64,000 nucleotides of DNA from Amia ocellicauda (GCF_036373705.1 NW_027102716.1:1-64000); one strand, 5' to 3'. Counted from the stretch's first letter, positions 43,170-54,891 are shown. The notes: a model not told the origin generated them from the letters alone. Made by a program: numbers and translations.

Positions 43170-43384
43170 TTTACGTCTCCTGGGTAACTTCATCGTAGCT
43201 CTTAATACTCTCTTTCAGTCTGGAGGAGATATTATTGAAGAATTGTACACGTACCCGGCTACTTTCAACAGCCTTTGCTGCACTGATATTTCTCCCTCCA
43301 TTTTTATTTTTATTTTTTATTTTTTCTGGAAGTTCCATCAATATCCGCCAGCCTTTAAGAGACATCATGCAACCAGGCATCTCG

Positions 43385-43504
43385 GCTTGCGGACACACAG
43401 ACCTGAACGCGCTTGATCTCGTCAGATCTCGGAAACGAAACGGGGCAGGACCTGGTCAGTACTTGGATGGGAGAACTCCTGGAAATACCAGGTGCTGCCA
43501 GCTT
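43385..43504 (+). rRNA. 5S rRNA-like gene 38
   Basis: GGACACACAGACCTGAACGCG: the helix II 5' strand differs from the consensus; box C GGATGGGAGAAC. Confidence 0.65.
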
Positions 43505-43719
43505 TTTACGTCTGCTGGGTAACTTTATCGTAGCTCTTGATACTCTCTTTCAGTCTGGAGGAGATATAATTGAAGTATTGTACACGTACCCGGTTACTTT
43601 CAACACCCTTTGCTGCACTGATATTTTTCCCTCCATTTTTCTTTTTTCTTCATTATTTAGCTGGAAGTTCCGTCAATATCCTCCAGCCTTTAAGAGACAT
43701 CATGCAGCCAGGCCTCTTG

Positions 43720-43839
43720 GCATGCGGACACATTGTCCTGAATGTGCCCGATCTCATCAGATCTCGGAAGCTAAACGGGGCAGGGCCTGGTCAGTACTTG
43801 AATGTGAGAACTCGTGGAAATACCTGGTGCTGCAAGCTT
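43720..43839 (+). rRNA. 5S rRNA-like gene 39, class B-like
   Basis: GCATGCGGACACATTGTCC start; TTGAATGTGAGAACTCG. Likely a pseudogene. Confidence 0.6.
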
Positions 43840-44054
43840 TTTACGTCTCCTGGGTAACTTTATCATAGCTCTTCATTCTCTTTTTCTGTCTGGAGGAGAT
43901 ATAATTGAAGAATTGTACACGTACCCGACTACTTTCAACACCCTTTGCTGCAGTGGTATTTTTCCCTCCATTTTTCTTTTTTCTTTTTTATTTTGCTGGA
44001 AGTTCCGTCAATACCCTCCAGCCTTTAAGAGACATCATGCAGCCAGGCCTCTTG

Positions 44055-44174
44055 GCATGCGGACACATTGTCCTGAACGCGCCCGAACTCATCAGATCTC
44101 GGAAGCTAAACGGGGCAGGACCTGGTCAGTACTTGAATGTGAGACCTCCTAGAAAAACCTGGTGCTGCAAGCTT
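44055..44174 (+). rRNA. 5S rRNA-like gene 40, class B-like
   Basis: GCATGCGGACACATTG start; TTGAATGTGAGACC. Confidence 0.6.
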
Positions 44175-44387
44175 TTACGTCTCCTGGGTAACTTCATCGT
44201 AGCTCTTTATACTCTCTTTCTGTCTGGAGGAGATATAATTGAAGTATTGTACACGTACCCGGCTACTTTTAACACCCTTTGCTGCACTGATATTTTTCCC
44301 TCCATTTTTCTTTTTTCATTTTTTTTTGCTGGAAGTTCTGTCAATACCCTCCAGCCATTTAGAGACATCATGCAGCCAGGCCTCTTG

Positions 44388-44507
44388 GCTTGCGGCCACA
44401 CCGTCCTGAACGCGCCCGATCTCGTCAGACCTTGGAAACTAAACGGGCCAGGGCCTGGTCATTACTTGAATGTGGGACCTCCTGGAAATACCTGGTGCTG
44501 CAAGCTT
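44388..44507 (+). rRNA. 5S rRNA-like gene 41, class B-like
   Basis: CAGACCTTGGAAACTAAACGG, GGTCATTACTTGAATGTGGG. Confidence 0.6.
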
Positions 44508-44718
44508 TTACGTCTCCTGGGTAACTTCATCGTAGCTCTTTATACTCTCTTTCTGTCTGGAGGAGATATAATTGAAGTATTGTACACGTACCTGGCTACT
44601 TTCAACATCCTTTGCTGCACTGATATTTTTCCCTCCGTTTTTCTTTTTTTTTTTTTTTGCTGGAAGTTCCGTCAATACCCGCCAACCATTAAGAGACATC
44701 ATGCAGCCAGGCCTCTCG

Positions 44719-44838
44719 GCTTGTGTCCACACCGTCCTGAACGCGCTTGATCTCGTCAGATCGCGTAAGCTGAACGGGGCAGGTCCTGGTCAGTACTTGG
44801 ATGGGTGACCTCCTGGAAATACCAGGTGCTGCAAGCTT
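44719..44838 (+). rRNA. 5S rRNA-like gene 42, class A with GGGTGACC
   Basis: GCTTGTGTCC start, GATCGCGTAAGC; box C intact; terminator interrupted (GCTTTATACG). Confidence 0.7.
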
Positions 44839-45052
44839 TATACGTCTCTTGGGTAACTTCATCGTAGCTCGTAATACTCTCTTTCAGTCTGGAGGAGATA
44901 TAATTGAAGAATTGTACCCGTACCCGGCTACTTTCAACACCCTTTGCTGCACTGATATTTTTCCCTCCATTTTTCTTTTTTCTTTTTTTTTTGCCGGAAG
45001 TTCCGTCAATACCCTCCAGCCTTTAAGAGACATCATGCAGCCAGGCTTTTTG

Positions 45053-45172
45053 GCTTGCGGCCACACCGTCCTGAACGCGCCCGATCTTGTCAGATCTAGG
45101 AAGCAAAACATGGCAGGACCTGGTCTGTATTTGGATTGGTGACCTCCTGGAAAAACTAGGTACTGCAAGCTT
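45053..45172 (+). rRNA. 5S rRNA-like gene 43
   Basis: AAAACATGGCAGGACC and box C GGATTGGTGACC. Confidence 0.65.
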
Positions 45173-45387
45173 TTTACGTCTCCTGGGTAACTTCATCGTA
45201 GCTCTTAATACTCTCTTTCTGTCAGGAGAAGATACAATTGAAGAAATGTACACGTACCCGGCAACTTTCAACACCCTTTGCTGCACTGATATTTTTCCCT
45301 CCATTTTTCTTTTTTCTTTTTTTTTTTGCTGGAAGGTCCGTCAAAACCCGCCCGCCTTTAAGAGACATCATGCTGCCAGGCCTCTCG

Positions 45388-45507
45388 GCTTGCGGCCATG
45401 CCGTCCTGAACACGACCGATCTCATCAGATCTCGGAAGCTAAACAGGGCAGGGCCTGGTCAGTACTTGGATGGGTGACCTCCTGGAAATACCAGGTACTG
45501 CAAGCTT
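45388..45507 (+). rRNA. 5S rRNA-like gene 44, class A with GGGTGACC
   Basis: CCATGCCGTCC; AAACAGGGCAGGGCC is closer to the usual vertebrate box A; terminator GCTTTATACG. Confidence 0.75.
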
Positions 45508-45715
45508 TATACGTCTCCTGGGTAACATCATCGTAGATCTTAATACTCTCTTTCTGTCTGGAGGAGATATAATTGAAGAAATGTACACGTACCCGGCTAC
45601 TTTCAACACCCTTTGCTGAACTGATATTTTTCCCTCCATTTTTCTTTTTTTATTTGCTGGAAGTTCCGTCAACACCCGTCAGCCTTTAAGAGACATCATG
45701 CAGCCAGGCCTCTCG

Positions 45716-45835
45716 GCTTGCGGCTACACCGTCCTGGACCCACCCCGTCTCGTCAGATCTCGGAAGCTAAACGGGGCATGGCCTGGTCAGTACTTGGATG
45801 GGAGATCTCCTAGAAATACCAGGTGCTGCAAGCTT
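45716..45835 (+). rRNA. 5S rRNA-like gene 45, class A variant
   Basis: CTGGACCCACCCCGTCTCG is divergent in the loop A/helix III region; box C GGATGGGAGATC. Confidence 0.7.
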
Positions 45836-46055
45836 TTTACGTCTCCTGGGTAACTTCATCGTAGCTCTTAATACTCTCTTTCTGTCTGGAGGAGATATAA
45901 TTGAAGAATTGTACACGTTCCCGGCTACTTTCAACACCCTTTCCTGCACTGTTATTTTTCCCTCCATTTTTTTATTTTTTTATTTTTTATTTTTTGCTGG
46001 AAATTCCGTCAATACCCGCCAGCCTTTAAGAGACATCATGCAGCCAGGCATCTCG

Positions 46056-46175
46056 GCTTGCGGCCACACCGTCCTGAACGTGCCCGATCTCGTCAGACCT
46101 TGGAAACTAAACGGGCCAGGGCCTGGTTAGTACTTGGATGGGTGACCTCCAGGAAATACCAGGTGATGCAAGCTT
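46056..46175 (+). rRNA. 5S rRNA-like gene 46 (edge copy)
   Basis: CAGACCTTGGAAACTAAACGG, GGTTAGTAC with the usual vertebrate intermediate element, box C GGATGGGTGACC; ends GGTGATGCAAGC. Confidence 0.7.
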
Positions 46176-46254
46176 TTTACGTCTCCTGGGTAACTTCATC
46201 GTAGCTCTTAATACTCTTTATCTGTCTGGAGGAGATATAATTGAAGTATTGTAC

Positions 46255-46380
46255 ACTTTGTCTTAGGGACAGTCTGGCTAGCAGTGACTGAGTGGTTGAC
46301 AGACGACAAGCAATGGAATGTACGTGCTCTGTGATGTCATAGCAGTCAGCTGAGAGAGGCTCGTGATGTCATCACTGAGC

Positions 46381-46448
<68 letters not shown>

Positions 46449-46489
46449 CCTCTCAATTCAATTCTTTTGTATTGTCAAAGCAATTGGAC

Positions 46490-46540
<51 letters not shown>

Positions 46541-46849
46541 CATACATACATCCATACATGCTAGAAAGTCATTACAATGTTATCTTAAAGGCTAACTAAG
46601 CAGAACATATATCATTATAGAACAGAGTTCATAGGTCAACACATGGTTTTAGGGAACAGGCACGTAGGTCATACCGTTTGACAATGTCTCCAAGGTTCTC
46701 ATCGTAAATAACAAACAGAAATCAAACTATCGTCTGGGCTGACCTTCTAGCTTGACCGTATCTTTCTTAAGTATACAAGAGAGAAAAACAGGTGTAAGAA
46801 AATAATTTCTAATTTTCCTTCTACACATATATACATACATACATACATA
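46255..46849 (-). repeat. Truncated block A, microsatellites, LINE tail and LTR fragment
   Basis: Right border of the 5S array. After about ten bases of unknown origin, the block A 5' part runs to 46378. Then come GTCT/(TC)n 46380-46452, the tail motif 46453-46488, (ACAT)n(AT)n 46489-46558, the LTR fragment 46559-46830 (fossil) and (ACAT)n to 46849. The order is the same as in the 16.5-24.6 kb series. Confidence 0.75.
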
Positions 46850-48656
46850 TGTAGCGTTATGTTGGGTGTATTTGGATAAGAGCATTTGGGCTCTGAGCTG
46901 AAGCACTGATCTAAAGAAGACCTCTCCCCCCCCAAAGTTATCAGATTTCCTTAGCTCATCAGCTTGGAACTGGTTTGCATCAAAGTGACAGTTTTGGGGA
47001 GGATGGCACCGAGAAGAGGCCAAATAGTTTGGAATTCTGCTATGAGATGTCTGGAGAAAGGGGCCTGTAGGTGATAAAAACTCTTTGAAGTGGATGAGAG
47101 CCGAAATCCCGACATAGAGCTACGAACCCAGGCCAACCGGCATTTCCAAAAGATGGCATGGATTGACATCAGTCATAAATAAAGCCTCCCTCCAATAGGA
47201 CACTGGGGGCTGAAACCGAAATCCAATCTCAAGAACTCAGGGACCAATCACCTACTGATCTGACAGACTATAAGGAACAGCGGACAGTCTTTCTCTCTCT
47301 CTCTCTCTCACCTGAACCAGAAACTCGCTGCCACAGCTCAACCTGTAGCTCTGTTGCCAGAACCGGAATCAGAAACCAACCAAGTCTTTGCCGGCAACAG
47401 AAGAGTTAAACTGGGAGAAGGAGATTGAGCGAATAATTATTTTAAAGGACTTTATTAAATAAATAACTTCACAGACCCACCTGATCAGTGGAGTTTTACA
47501 GCTGGACAATTGACTAAGTCGACTGAATACGAAAGTGTCAGTCACTTAAATAGCTATTTGAGTCTTAAGAAACTTGACCCTTGGAACAAACAGGGCCCTG
47601 CTTTCCTCAAAGACTTCGTCTTCAAGTAACTACGGTGGAACCATGCTTACAAAGAAGATTTTGTGCACAACCTTGGAGCCTTCAAACCAATGGAAAATCT
47701 GTTTGGAAAAGACTCTACATTCGCGAAACCCCAACTTCCAGGTGCATCGACTGAGTGGAAGTTCTTGGACAAAGCTGAACCGGACTGCCTTTGTTCCAAA
47801 CCACACGGACCTCGTGCCGTGTGCTGTTATCTGAGCCCGAAGCCAGAGAGGCCTCTCTGCGACGAAGTTCACATAAGTTTAACAGTTTGGAGTTTGTGAT
47901 TCATGACATTTGAGAAATCAATTAGAAATGTTAATCTGTGATTCATAACTCTAGAATGTGTAATATCATTTAGTTTTCTTAAATATAAATGTGAGTTGCA
48001 TTAAACTGTTTTGTTGATAATTTTAGAAATAAAATCTGTCAACGCCGAGAAATATCTTCTCATTCCTGTTTAACTGTTTAGTCTGAAATTGACACAAGTT
48101 AATAGACATTAGATTATTGGTGGCCCTGCCTATCCTTAATCATTGAATAATAATCAGTTAAGGGAAATTGTGGTAACAAATAGGATCTTTCTCGGCACCT
48201 AAACGTAAATGAGACTGATATATATATAACGAGAAGTTACCTGACATAAATACTAACCTGCGTAGTTATTTAATGTCTGACTAATAATACTAACGAGAGA
48301 CTCACCTTCGTCTTACTAACCGGTATTGTAGTCAATGTGTTTATAACCTTTTTTGTTTAATGATTTGTGTGTTATCATATGCGATCCCATGGTCTTTGAT
48401 TTGGTCACGGAAGTGATTTGTCTTTGATTTGTTGATCTAGAGTTGAATTTTAATTAGTTTTTCCCTTTTGTATAATTAGTGTAGTGCTACATTTAGTCTT
48501 TGTTTTTGAATAAATTTGACAATTTATATCTTTGGAATTGGTGTCTGCATCCAATTATTACAGAAAATGAGTTCTACAAGATTCCAGGATTCGTGATAAG
48601 GTGATACTATAAATTCACTTCTTTAATTGAATTTTATAAGTGTACCTTACGCTACA
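46850..48656 (+). mobile_element. Solo LTR, 1.8 kb (fossil)
   Basis: It starts TGTAGCGTTATG and ends CTTACGCTACA. It is the same LTR, in inverse orientation, as 54892-56722. No target duplication is seen (ACATA on the left, CCTTT on the right), so a flank has been rearranged. It abuts the copied IS630-like segment. Confidence 0.8.
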
Positions 48657-48874
48657 CCTTTGACCACCACGTCTTCCTCCTCCCACTGCTTGACCTCTAT
48701 TGTGACCTGGATCACCTGCCGGCTCCATGTTATCGCTGTGTTGTTGAGGTGGATAGCACGCATTTCACTCGATACTCGTACCACAATGTGAAATCAATCA
48801 TCAATAACCAGTTGGCAGTATTGGAAAAGCAATTACAAGGGCCTGCATACATGCAGTAATGTCAAATCTGATGT
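48657..48874. repeat. Copy of 5184-5394 (IS630-like transposon segment)
   Basis: Almost identical from CTTTGACCACCACGTCTTCC to AATGTCAAATCTGA, which is exactly the insertion point of the solo LTR in the first locus. Confidence 0.85.
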
Positions 48875-48879
48875 GGAAG

Positions 48880-49960
48880 AACAATTCCTTTATCCCTCTG
48901 TTCTCCACCAGGGTTGTGCTGATCGCCTCGATTGGCAAGTTTGCAGTGTGAGGAGTGGATCCATGTCGTCGTTCCTAGGCACTTCACAGCTGTGTGGGTG
49001 GTCAGGAGCACCTGGTAGGGCCCTGTCCACCTGGGCTGTTGGGAGGACTTTCTCTTGTGTGCTTTGATATACACAGTCATCTTGCTGGAAGGGGTGGTAA
49101 ACCTGCTGGGATGGTTCAGTCTGGGCGGCTTTCATCTGTGAATGGACAGCTTCGAAAGCACGTGTTAGTCCCATACAAAAAGACAACATAGCATCATCCA
49201 TCAAGTGGATGTCCATTTCCCTTACAGACAATGGAGGAGTGATGGAGAGTCTCATAAGTCATCCCATAATAATCTCACACGGAGAAAGACCTGTTTTTCT
49301 CAATTTGCTGACGATTTCATTGTCATTAGGACTATAGGAAGGGGATCTGGACGTTTGAGTCCTGTTTGTTTGCATATATTAGACAGCTTATTCTTTAATA
49401 TCCCATTTTGTTTCTCCACTGCTCCAGCTGACTGAGCCTGATGGGGCAGTGAAAATGTTGTTTACCTCGCAGGGCTTTGCATAGTTCCTGCACTATTGTC
49501 CCAGTGAAGTGAGTGTTCCTATCACTGGAAATTTCCCTGGAATGCGAAATCTACATATAACATCCCTTAACTGTATTTTTGCTACTTTTACTACTTCAGC
49601 CTTCCTACGGGATAGGCTTCAACCCATTTAGAACACCTATATATTATTACAAGTATATATTCATATCCACAACATTTAAGCTCTTGAACACAATCTATTT
49701 GCATATTGCAGGATTATGAGCTTGACAAATGTGGCAAGTTCTACAATATTGCTAAGCTGTTACTATAAAACCTGGGGCAAACCAATTTAAAAGACTGATG
49801 CACACATCCCCCCTTTGCCCGTGTGGCCAACACCATGCGCCACATGGGCAAACCAGGGAAAGAGTGCCTGTGAGGCAACCAATGCATTAGCAAATGTTTG
49901 AGCTCTCTTATGGAAGGTGCAGTGGCCAGTTGCAATTTCCTGGAGCTTTTACAGTGCATC
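48880..49960 (-). pseudogene. Retroviral pol pieces: integrase (fossil)
   Basis: Recognisable pieces are the integrase C-terminal domain (RWTGPYQVLLTTHTAVK, TTWIHSSHCKL), a MRLSITPPLSVREMDIH linker and, further upstream, a core-like segment (KQNGILKNKLSNIC) and an N-terminal-like segment near 49800-49950. The pieces lie in different frames with several breaks. Confidence 0.65.
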
Positions 49961-49999
49961 TCAAATTAAATTTCATCCAGCCCCAGGTCATAAAAGTCA

Positions 50000-51212
50000 A
50001 ACCCTAGTTACGACATACATAACACATACATTTTGTTGCTTCAAAGAGAATACAAAAGTCAGCAAAACATTCTTTTTTACAAATTCAGTTTGTAAACTGT
50101 ATTGTACATATATTTGTTGCGTTTTGATTTATAAACATTATACATTGTACAAATCTTAAGTGAAGGGCAATGGACTGATTCTGACTTCATGGCTGTCATT
50201 CTATTCATTTGAATAATGTGACATCTCCACTAATAGTACATTATAAATTAAACTATCAATAGAAGAATATGTGCTACTGCGGACGTCATCTGAGCAGTTT
50301 CACAATATATTGTAGATTCCTATAATCTGGAAAACCTTTAATTATAGTATTTTAACTTATTTCTCCACTGAGTCAAGCATCACTTCAGCGTAGTGGACCT
50401 CAGCATTGGTCTGTTCAAGTTGCTGTGAGGCTGTCTTTAAAGCCGCGCCCTTGGCCTACTGTGTCTCAACAAGAACACCAGCATCTTCTCCATATGGGTC
50501 AGACATCGGTTCCTTCAGGACACGATTCATAATATGCATATCTGCCATGTGGAATAAATCAGTCTGAAGACACAATGTGTGGTTCACACAACATCAGAGA
50601 TCGTCCTTATAAAAGGCATCTCTATCACATTAGTTGACATTCGCACAATCTATAAGGTTTCTAGTAAAGGGACAATTCAAAATAATAATAATCTTGATTC
50701 CAATTTATCTCATTTATCAAATTATTTCAGTACAGCACTCAGCTGTCGTCAGCAGCATCATATCTCCTGTGTTTATTGAATCAGCTTTACTTCCTAGTGT
50801 AGATACTCTTTTTGTGTGGAGTTGTCAAAGTTTCAAAACAATGTGCTTATCTTTGTCCTTTTATCTAACTTAAATACCTGAGACCATTACAATAACTATT
50901 ACAGCAGCTCCTTCAACACCATAGTTAATAGTAGTTGGGTAAATGATGGCAGTTATTAATCTTTGTTTCTCAATTCATTTTTTACCAATAAACCATAATT
51001 TGAAATTATTTCCATACTCCTATTATTCCTATTTTCATTATTATTAGTTTTATGCGGTTGTCATCTAGTATGTGACGTATTCGTCTGTATCAACATCAAT
51101 ATTATTATCATTATTAATACAAGCAGTGTAAATTACCATTCATTACACTCTTGCTCTGTTTGTAATAAGTTATGAACCCTTACACGTACTTACAGTCTCT
51201 GCCTTGTCTCTG

Positions 51213-51264
<52 letters not shown>

Positions 51265-53340
51265 TCAGGCTGCTTGTCTGCTCAGGCGAACAGGGGGAGC
51301 AGAGGAGCACATACGGCCCTTGCCCCCTGCCCCCCTCTTCCTAATTGATAGGGTATTTCTGTTTGTGAAAGGACTATTTCCAAACAGTTTTATAACTTGC
51401 CATGACTATGTTTCATTAAATTAGTTATGTTACACCTTTAGTTATACCTGTAGTAACTTCATTATTTTCCCTCATATTCCAGTCAATCACCATCAGAGTC
51501 TCTCGTGGCAGTACATTTGTCTCACACAGAACAAACTCTCCTTTCTCAACCGCTTTCAATTTTGGATAACATCGCACTGCATCCCAACAGCTGTTCTTTC
51601 TCCTATTCGTAATTTCTTACAAGAAAATGCAAGTTATATTTGATCGATTTGTATTATTACTATTTATATACATTTCACTACATTATTGTAGTTAATGAAT
51701 GTATTTAATCTTTGGAAAATAAGCCTTTTCATTATTCTGAATAATGATGTCCAGGTACTTCAGGAAAGCACATTTTCAAAAAATGTGTCCAGTCAATGAT
51801 TTCCCCAACTAAGAACCTGCGTGGGCACTAAGACTGTCCTCCTGCGTGGCTCATGTCTTTATTGTGTCACTTCCTCCTATTGAAGTCCAATCTACACCAG
51901 TACAGGTTCAGAAGAACTGTTCCCGAATCCAGATTGAACTGATCAATAGTTAATTTCTTACCTACACATTGTATTTAGGGATCTATTACTAGGGATTTAA
52001 AAACTCTTCATTGTGGAACTCATAGCTTCCAAATGAGCACATCGTTAATTTCCTGGAGTATCTGGTTATCTATTTATCAATATGTAAGAAACCTTCACCG
52101 AATGTTTGTGGTTGCCTCGGATTCCTATTTCTAAATTTGGCTCTAATTCCATTTCTAACATGTTACTTTTAACTTCTGTATTCGTAAGACCTATTTAAAT
52201 AACTTAATTTTGTATTATTATTTCTGTTTGCAATAGCATTCTGTGTACAGTTAAATGCTGACTTTCTTGTAGGTCTGTTATTACAACATATTTAACTGGC
52301 GTTTTTTAGCTATCATTCTGTAACTATTTGTGACTTATGACTCTCTTAGTCATATTCTGGACTATACAGTACATGAAAAAGTCAAAATATGGACATTTAC
52401 CTTGCGCAAACTGAAAACGTACAAACATACAAAGAGACACATATTAATTTATATCCATAGTAAATTCAGATACCATGGTTTTGGTTGGCATGTTATATTG
52501 ACCTGCAGTGTCTCAAACTACCCTTATTTATTACTTATCTAGTAATTTTCCTTCAGTATCTTGAGGACTGTCATTTATACTGAAAAACATATATATATAT
52601 TTTTAATTTGTCTTCGGGGCATTCAGATTGAATTATGCCTGTTGTCTTTTCTTTCTTTTCTCTAACAAATGTTTTAAGATAGCTAGCTTTGGTTTCTCAT
52701 TTCTTAATGCTTTGTATTCCTATTTTGCAAAACCGTTTTTAGGTGCTCAAGTCTATCTGAATCAAAAGTCCCATCTTCTGGAAACCTTAATTTTCTGTCA
52801 CCTATTGTCCAGTCAAACGCACCGCTTCACTCCATAGTTATCATACATGTACCTTACATGTGTACCTTTAAGTGGCGGGTCGCCCGTCTTACTAGAGCTG
52901 TTCCCACACAGTAACACGTTTTCCCATTTTCTATGTATCGTTTTGTACACAACAACCAAGGCGTGCAAGCCCGCAAAATAACAATAAACGACAGGGGAGA
53001 AAACATAGCAAAAAACAAGAAAACACAAATAATACTAAATCCTATATAGGAATAACAACAAACATGCTTTTCAATGTTTGCATTTATAGAACTTGTATAT
53101 AACTTAATGACTTTTCTTCATTTACCATAAACACTATAAACTTCTATAAACTATAAACACGTTATTTTATATTATCACCGGCGTATCAGATATTGAACAA
53201 TTAATTAGCGCTCCTTTTTTTTTTTTTTTCTAATAGTAGGTCAAACCCACTTAAGCCTGCGGGAACCCAGACAGGAAAACACAGTCCTGTTCCTTCACAA
53301 ACAAGAAGACACAGTCAAGTCTATGGTAACCCTAAGAAAC
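50000..53340. other. Low-content stretch inside the retroviral relic
   Basis: No gene is recognised. A (TC)n run lies at 51217-51260. The rest is AT-rich and carries only scattered similarity to 9.7-11.3 kb. Confidence 0.4.
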
Positions 53341-54100
53341 CATGCTCCTCGGTTATTGGTGTCAATGGATCTCATTATCCTGAAACTTTCATGATCGAAA
53401 CATGGAATACTGTTTGTCAGTTTCCATAAAACTATGCATTAAGAGTAATGCAACAGTCACTTATCATTTTGAGCAGCTGTATCAATTGATAGTTAGATCT
53501 TTGTAATGAAATGAATAGACAGTGATCTCAGATGTAATGTGTGAATTGCATTTTGAAATGGTAATACTTTGATGTTAAGTTGTGTCATTTTAGTTCAATG
53601 AACAAATGATCTGAGGTTGATGTGTATTGTATCCAAGCAATTGTAAAAAAGTGTTAGAGTTTTGAAAAATGTGCATTTTGATCATCGGGTGTGAGTTTAG
53701 TGTCTAGAGTTTTGAAAAATGACATCAAGGTTCTGAAATGAGTGCCAAAGTGATTGTAAAAAAGTGTAATATCAGGGGACAGTGGCTATTACTGATCTGG
53801 CCTTCCGTGGCCTCTGTATTAATGTAACAGGTCACATTGTATGTATACACTGATACTTGATAGTATAATATAGTACAAGTAAAAAACATACATAGGTATC
53901 ATAGAAGTATTTTGCAGAAATGATTTTGGATAGTTATCAAAATGGAGAGGAAATGCTAAATCCAGTCTCCCCAGGCTGAGCTTCTATTGCTGCACCTGCT
54001 AAGTGGCTGCTGGCCCCACTATATGGATAGAGCCACACCTAGTACAAGAGTCTCCCCATTGCTATTTATATCTCCCTATCCAATCTTATATACGTGTCAG
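53341..54100. repeat. Copy of 5909-6650 (transposon right end plus flank)
   Basis: It includes the IS630-like right terminal repeat ending at 53766, its TA (53767-53768) and about 330 bp of flanking sequence. One extra 25-bp piece near 53644-53670 partly repeats AGAGTTTTGAAAAATG. Confidence 0.85.
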
Positions 54101-54681
54101 GGTGGGGTGCCTATTCCCCTGCATGCTTTGAAACCTATAGCACCTGGGACGCACACTTGGGATCCGGTTCCTCTGCCCCTCACATACACATGAGGAATCC
54201 TAGGTGCTCAATACGTCATACTGTCTCGTTCATCTCATGTGTAAACTATGGACAAATACATGACTAAACGTGTTTAGTTGCTTTTCCCAGAATGCTTTGC
54301 GCCACGATATGCAAATAACTATGATTGGCTCCCTGACATTACCCACACTGCGACTGATGCTACCCATTTCACTACCCAACAAAGACCCATAATATGCATG
54401 TGTCTGTCTGTCTGTCTGTCTGTCAAAGTATGTGTCTGTGTCTGTTTGTGTGTGTTTGTGTGTCTGTCTCTGTGTGAAAATGTGCCTGTCTCTGTGTGAA
54501 AGTGAGTGTGTCTGTGTCTGTGTCTGTCTGTCTGTGAAAGTGAGTGTGTGAAAGTGTGTGTGAGTGTCTGTCTGTCTGTCTGTCTTTGAAAGTGTGTGTG
54601 AGTGTCTGTCTGTCATGTAACTTGCACATCTGTTAGGGCACCATATGCAGAGATGTACACATATTGTTCCTTTTCCATATA
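54101..54681. repeat. Unassigned 290 bp, then GT/GTCT microsatellites and a Tc1 scrap
   Basis: 54101-54395 has no gene. 54396-54612 is GTCT/GTGTCT/GTGAAAGTG repeat. 54613-54665 holds the same Tc1 coding scrap (CACATCTGTTAGGGCACCAT) seen at 6765. Locus 1 lacks the 290-bp piece. Confidence 0.6.
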
Positions 54682-54713
54682 CACTCACCTAAAGGATTAT
54701 TAGGAACACCATA

Positions 54714-54887
54714 CTAATACTGTGTTTGACCCCCTTTCGCCTTCAGAACTGCCTTAATTCTACGTGGCATTGATTCAACAAGGTGCTGAAAGCATTCTTT
54801 AGAAATGTTGGCCCATATTGATAGGATAGCATCTTGCAGTTGATGGAGATTTGTGGGATGCACATCCAGGGCACGAAGCTCCCGTTC
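54714..54887 (-). pseudogene. Tc1 transposase (copy B), C-terminal end
   Basis: ERELRALDVHPTNLHQLQDA...RRIKAVLKAKGGQTQY with a stop at 54714, separated from the main part by the nested LTR element. Confidence 0.85.
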
Positions 54888-54891
54888 CACC

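Larger units (their letters stand above)
30770..46254 (+). repeat. Tandem array of 46 5S rDNA-like units, about 335 bp each
   Basis: Units of 326-345 bp carry a 120-nt 5S-like gene and a spacer of about 215 bp, all on the plus strand. Spacer landmarks are GTAGCTCTTAATACTCTC, GGAGATATAATTGAAG, TACACGTACCCGGCTAC, a T-rich tract of 8-25 bases, and GACATCATGCAGCCAGGC. TTTAAGAG lies at -31 to -24 of most genes (TATA-like position for 5S genes), and nearly all genes end in GCTTTT or GCTTTTT. The internal control region is recognisable but changed: box A AAACGGGGCAGGGCC, intermediate element GTCAGTAC, box C GGATGGG(A/T)GACC in class A. Class B (about 15 genes) has TGAAAGTGAGACC or TGAATGTGAGACC instead. 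Edge units are more divergent than central ones. Whether any unit is transcribed is unknown. Confidence 0.9.
48875..53340 (-). mobile_element. Endogenous retrovirus relic with pol pieces (fossil)
   Basis: It begins with TGTGGAAGAACAAT, the same LTR edge as at 5395, followed by integrase sequence in minus orientation up to about 50000. Further right, 51440-52560 shares short stretches with the relic at 9.7-11.3 kb. Class I-like (gamma/epsilon) by the integrase end. The element is broken in many places. No second LTR is seen. Confidence 0.6.

Noticed and set aside
30816-46130. Dozens of frames of 60-280 codons on both strands in the 15-kb array (for example 43905-44750, 281 codons)
   Set aside because: They are translations of the 5S unit and its T-rich spacer in different frames; they repeat with the unit and have poly-Phe/poly-Lys stretches.
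30770-46254. CRISPR-like or satellite reading of the regular repeats
   Set aside because: The repeat unit is 335 bp with a recognisable 5S gene, TATA-like box and T-run terminator; the context is eukaryotic.
30770-46254. 5S-derived SINE family
   Set aside because: SINEs are dispersed with A-rich or LINE-type tails; these are head-to-tail units with complete spacers.
47574-47899. Frames of 78-86 codons in the 1.8-kb solo LTR, mirrored at 55652-55977
   Set aside because: Present in both LTR copies but without a recognised family; more likely leader or LTR sequence than a gene.
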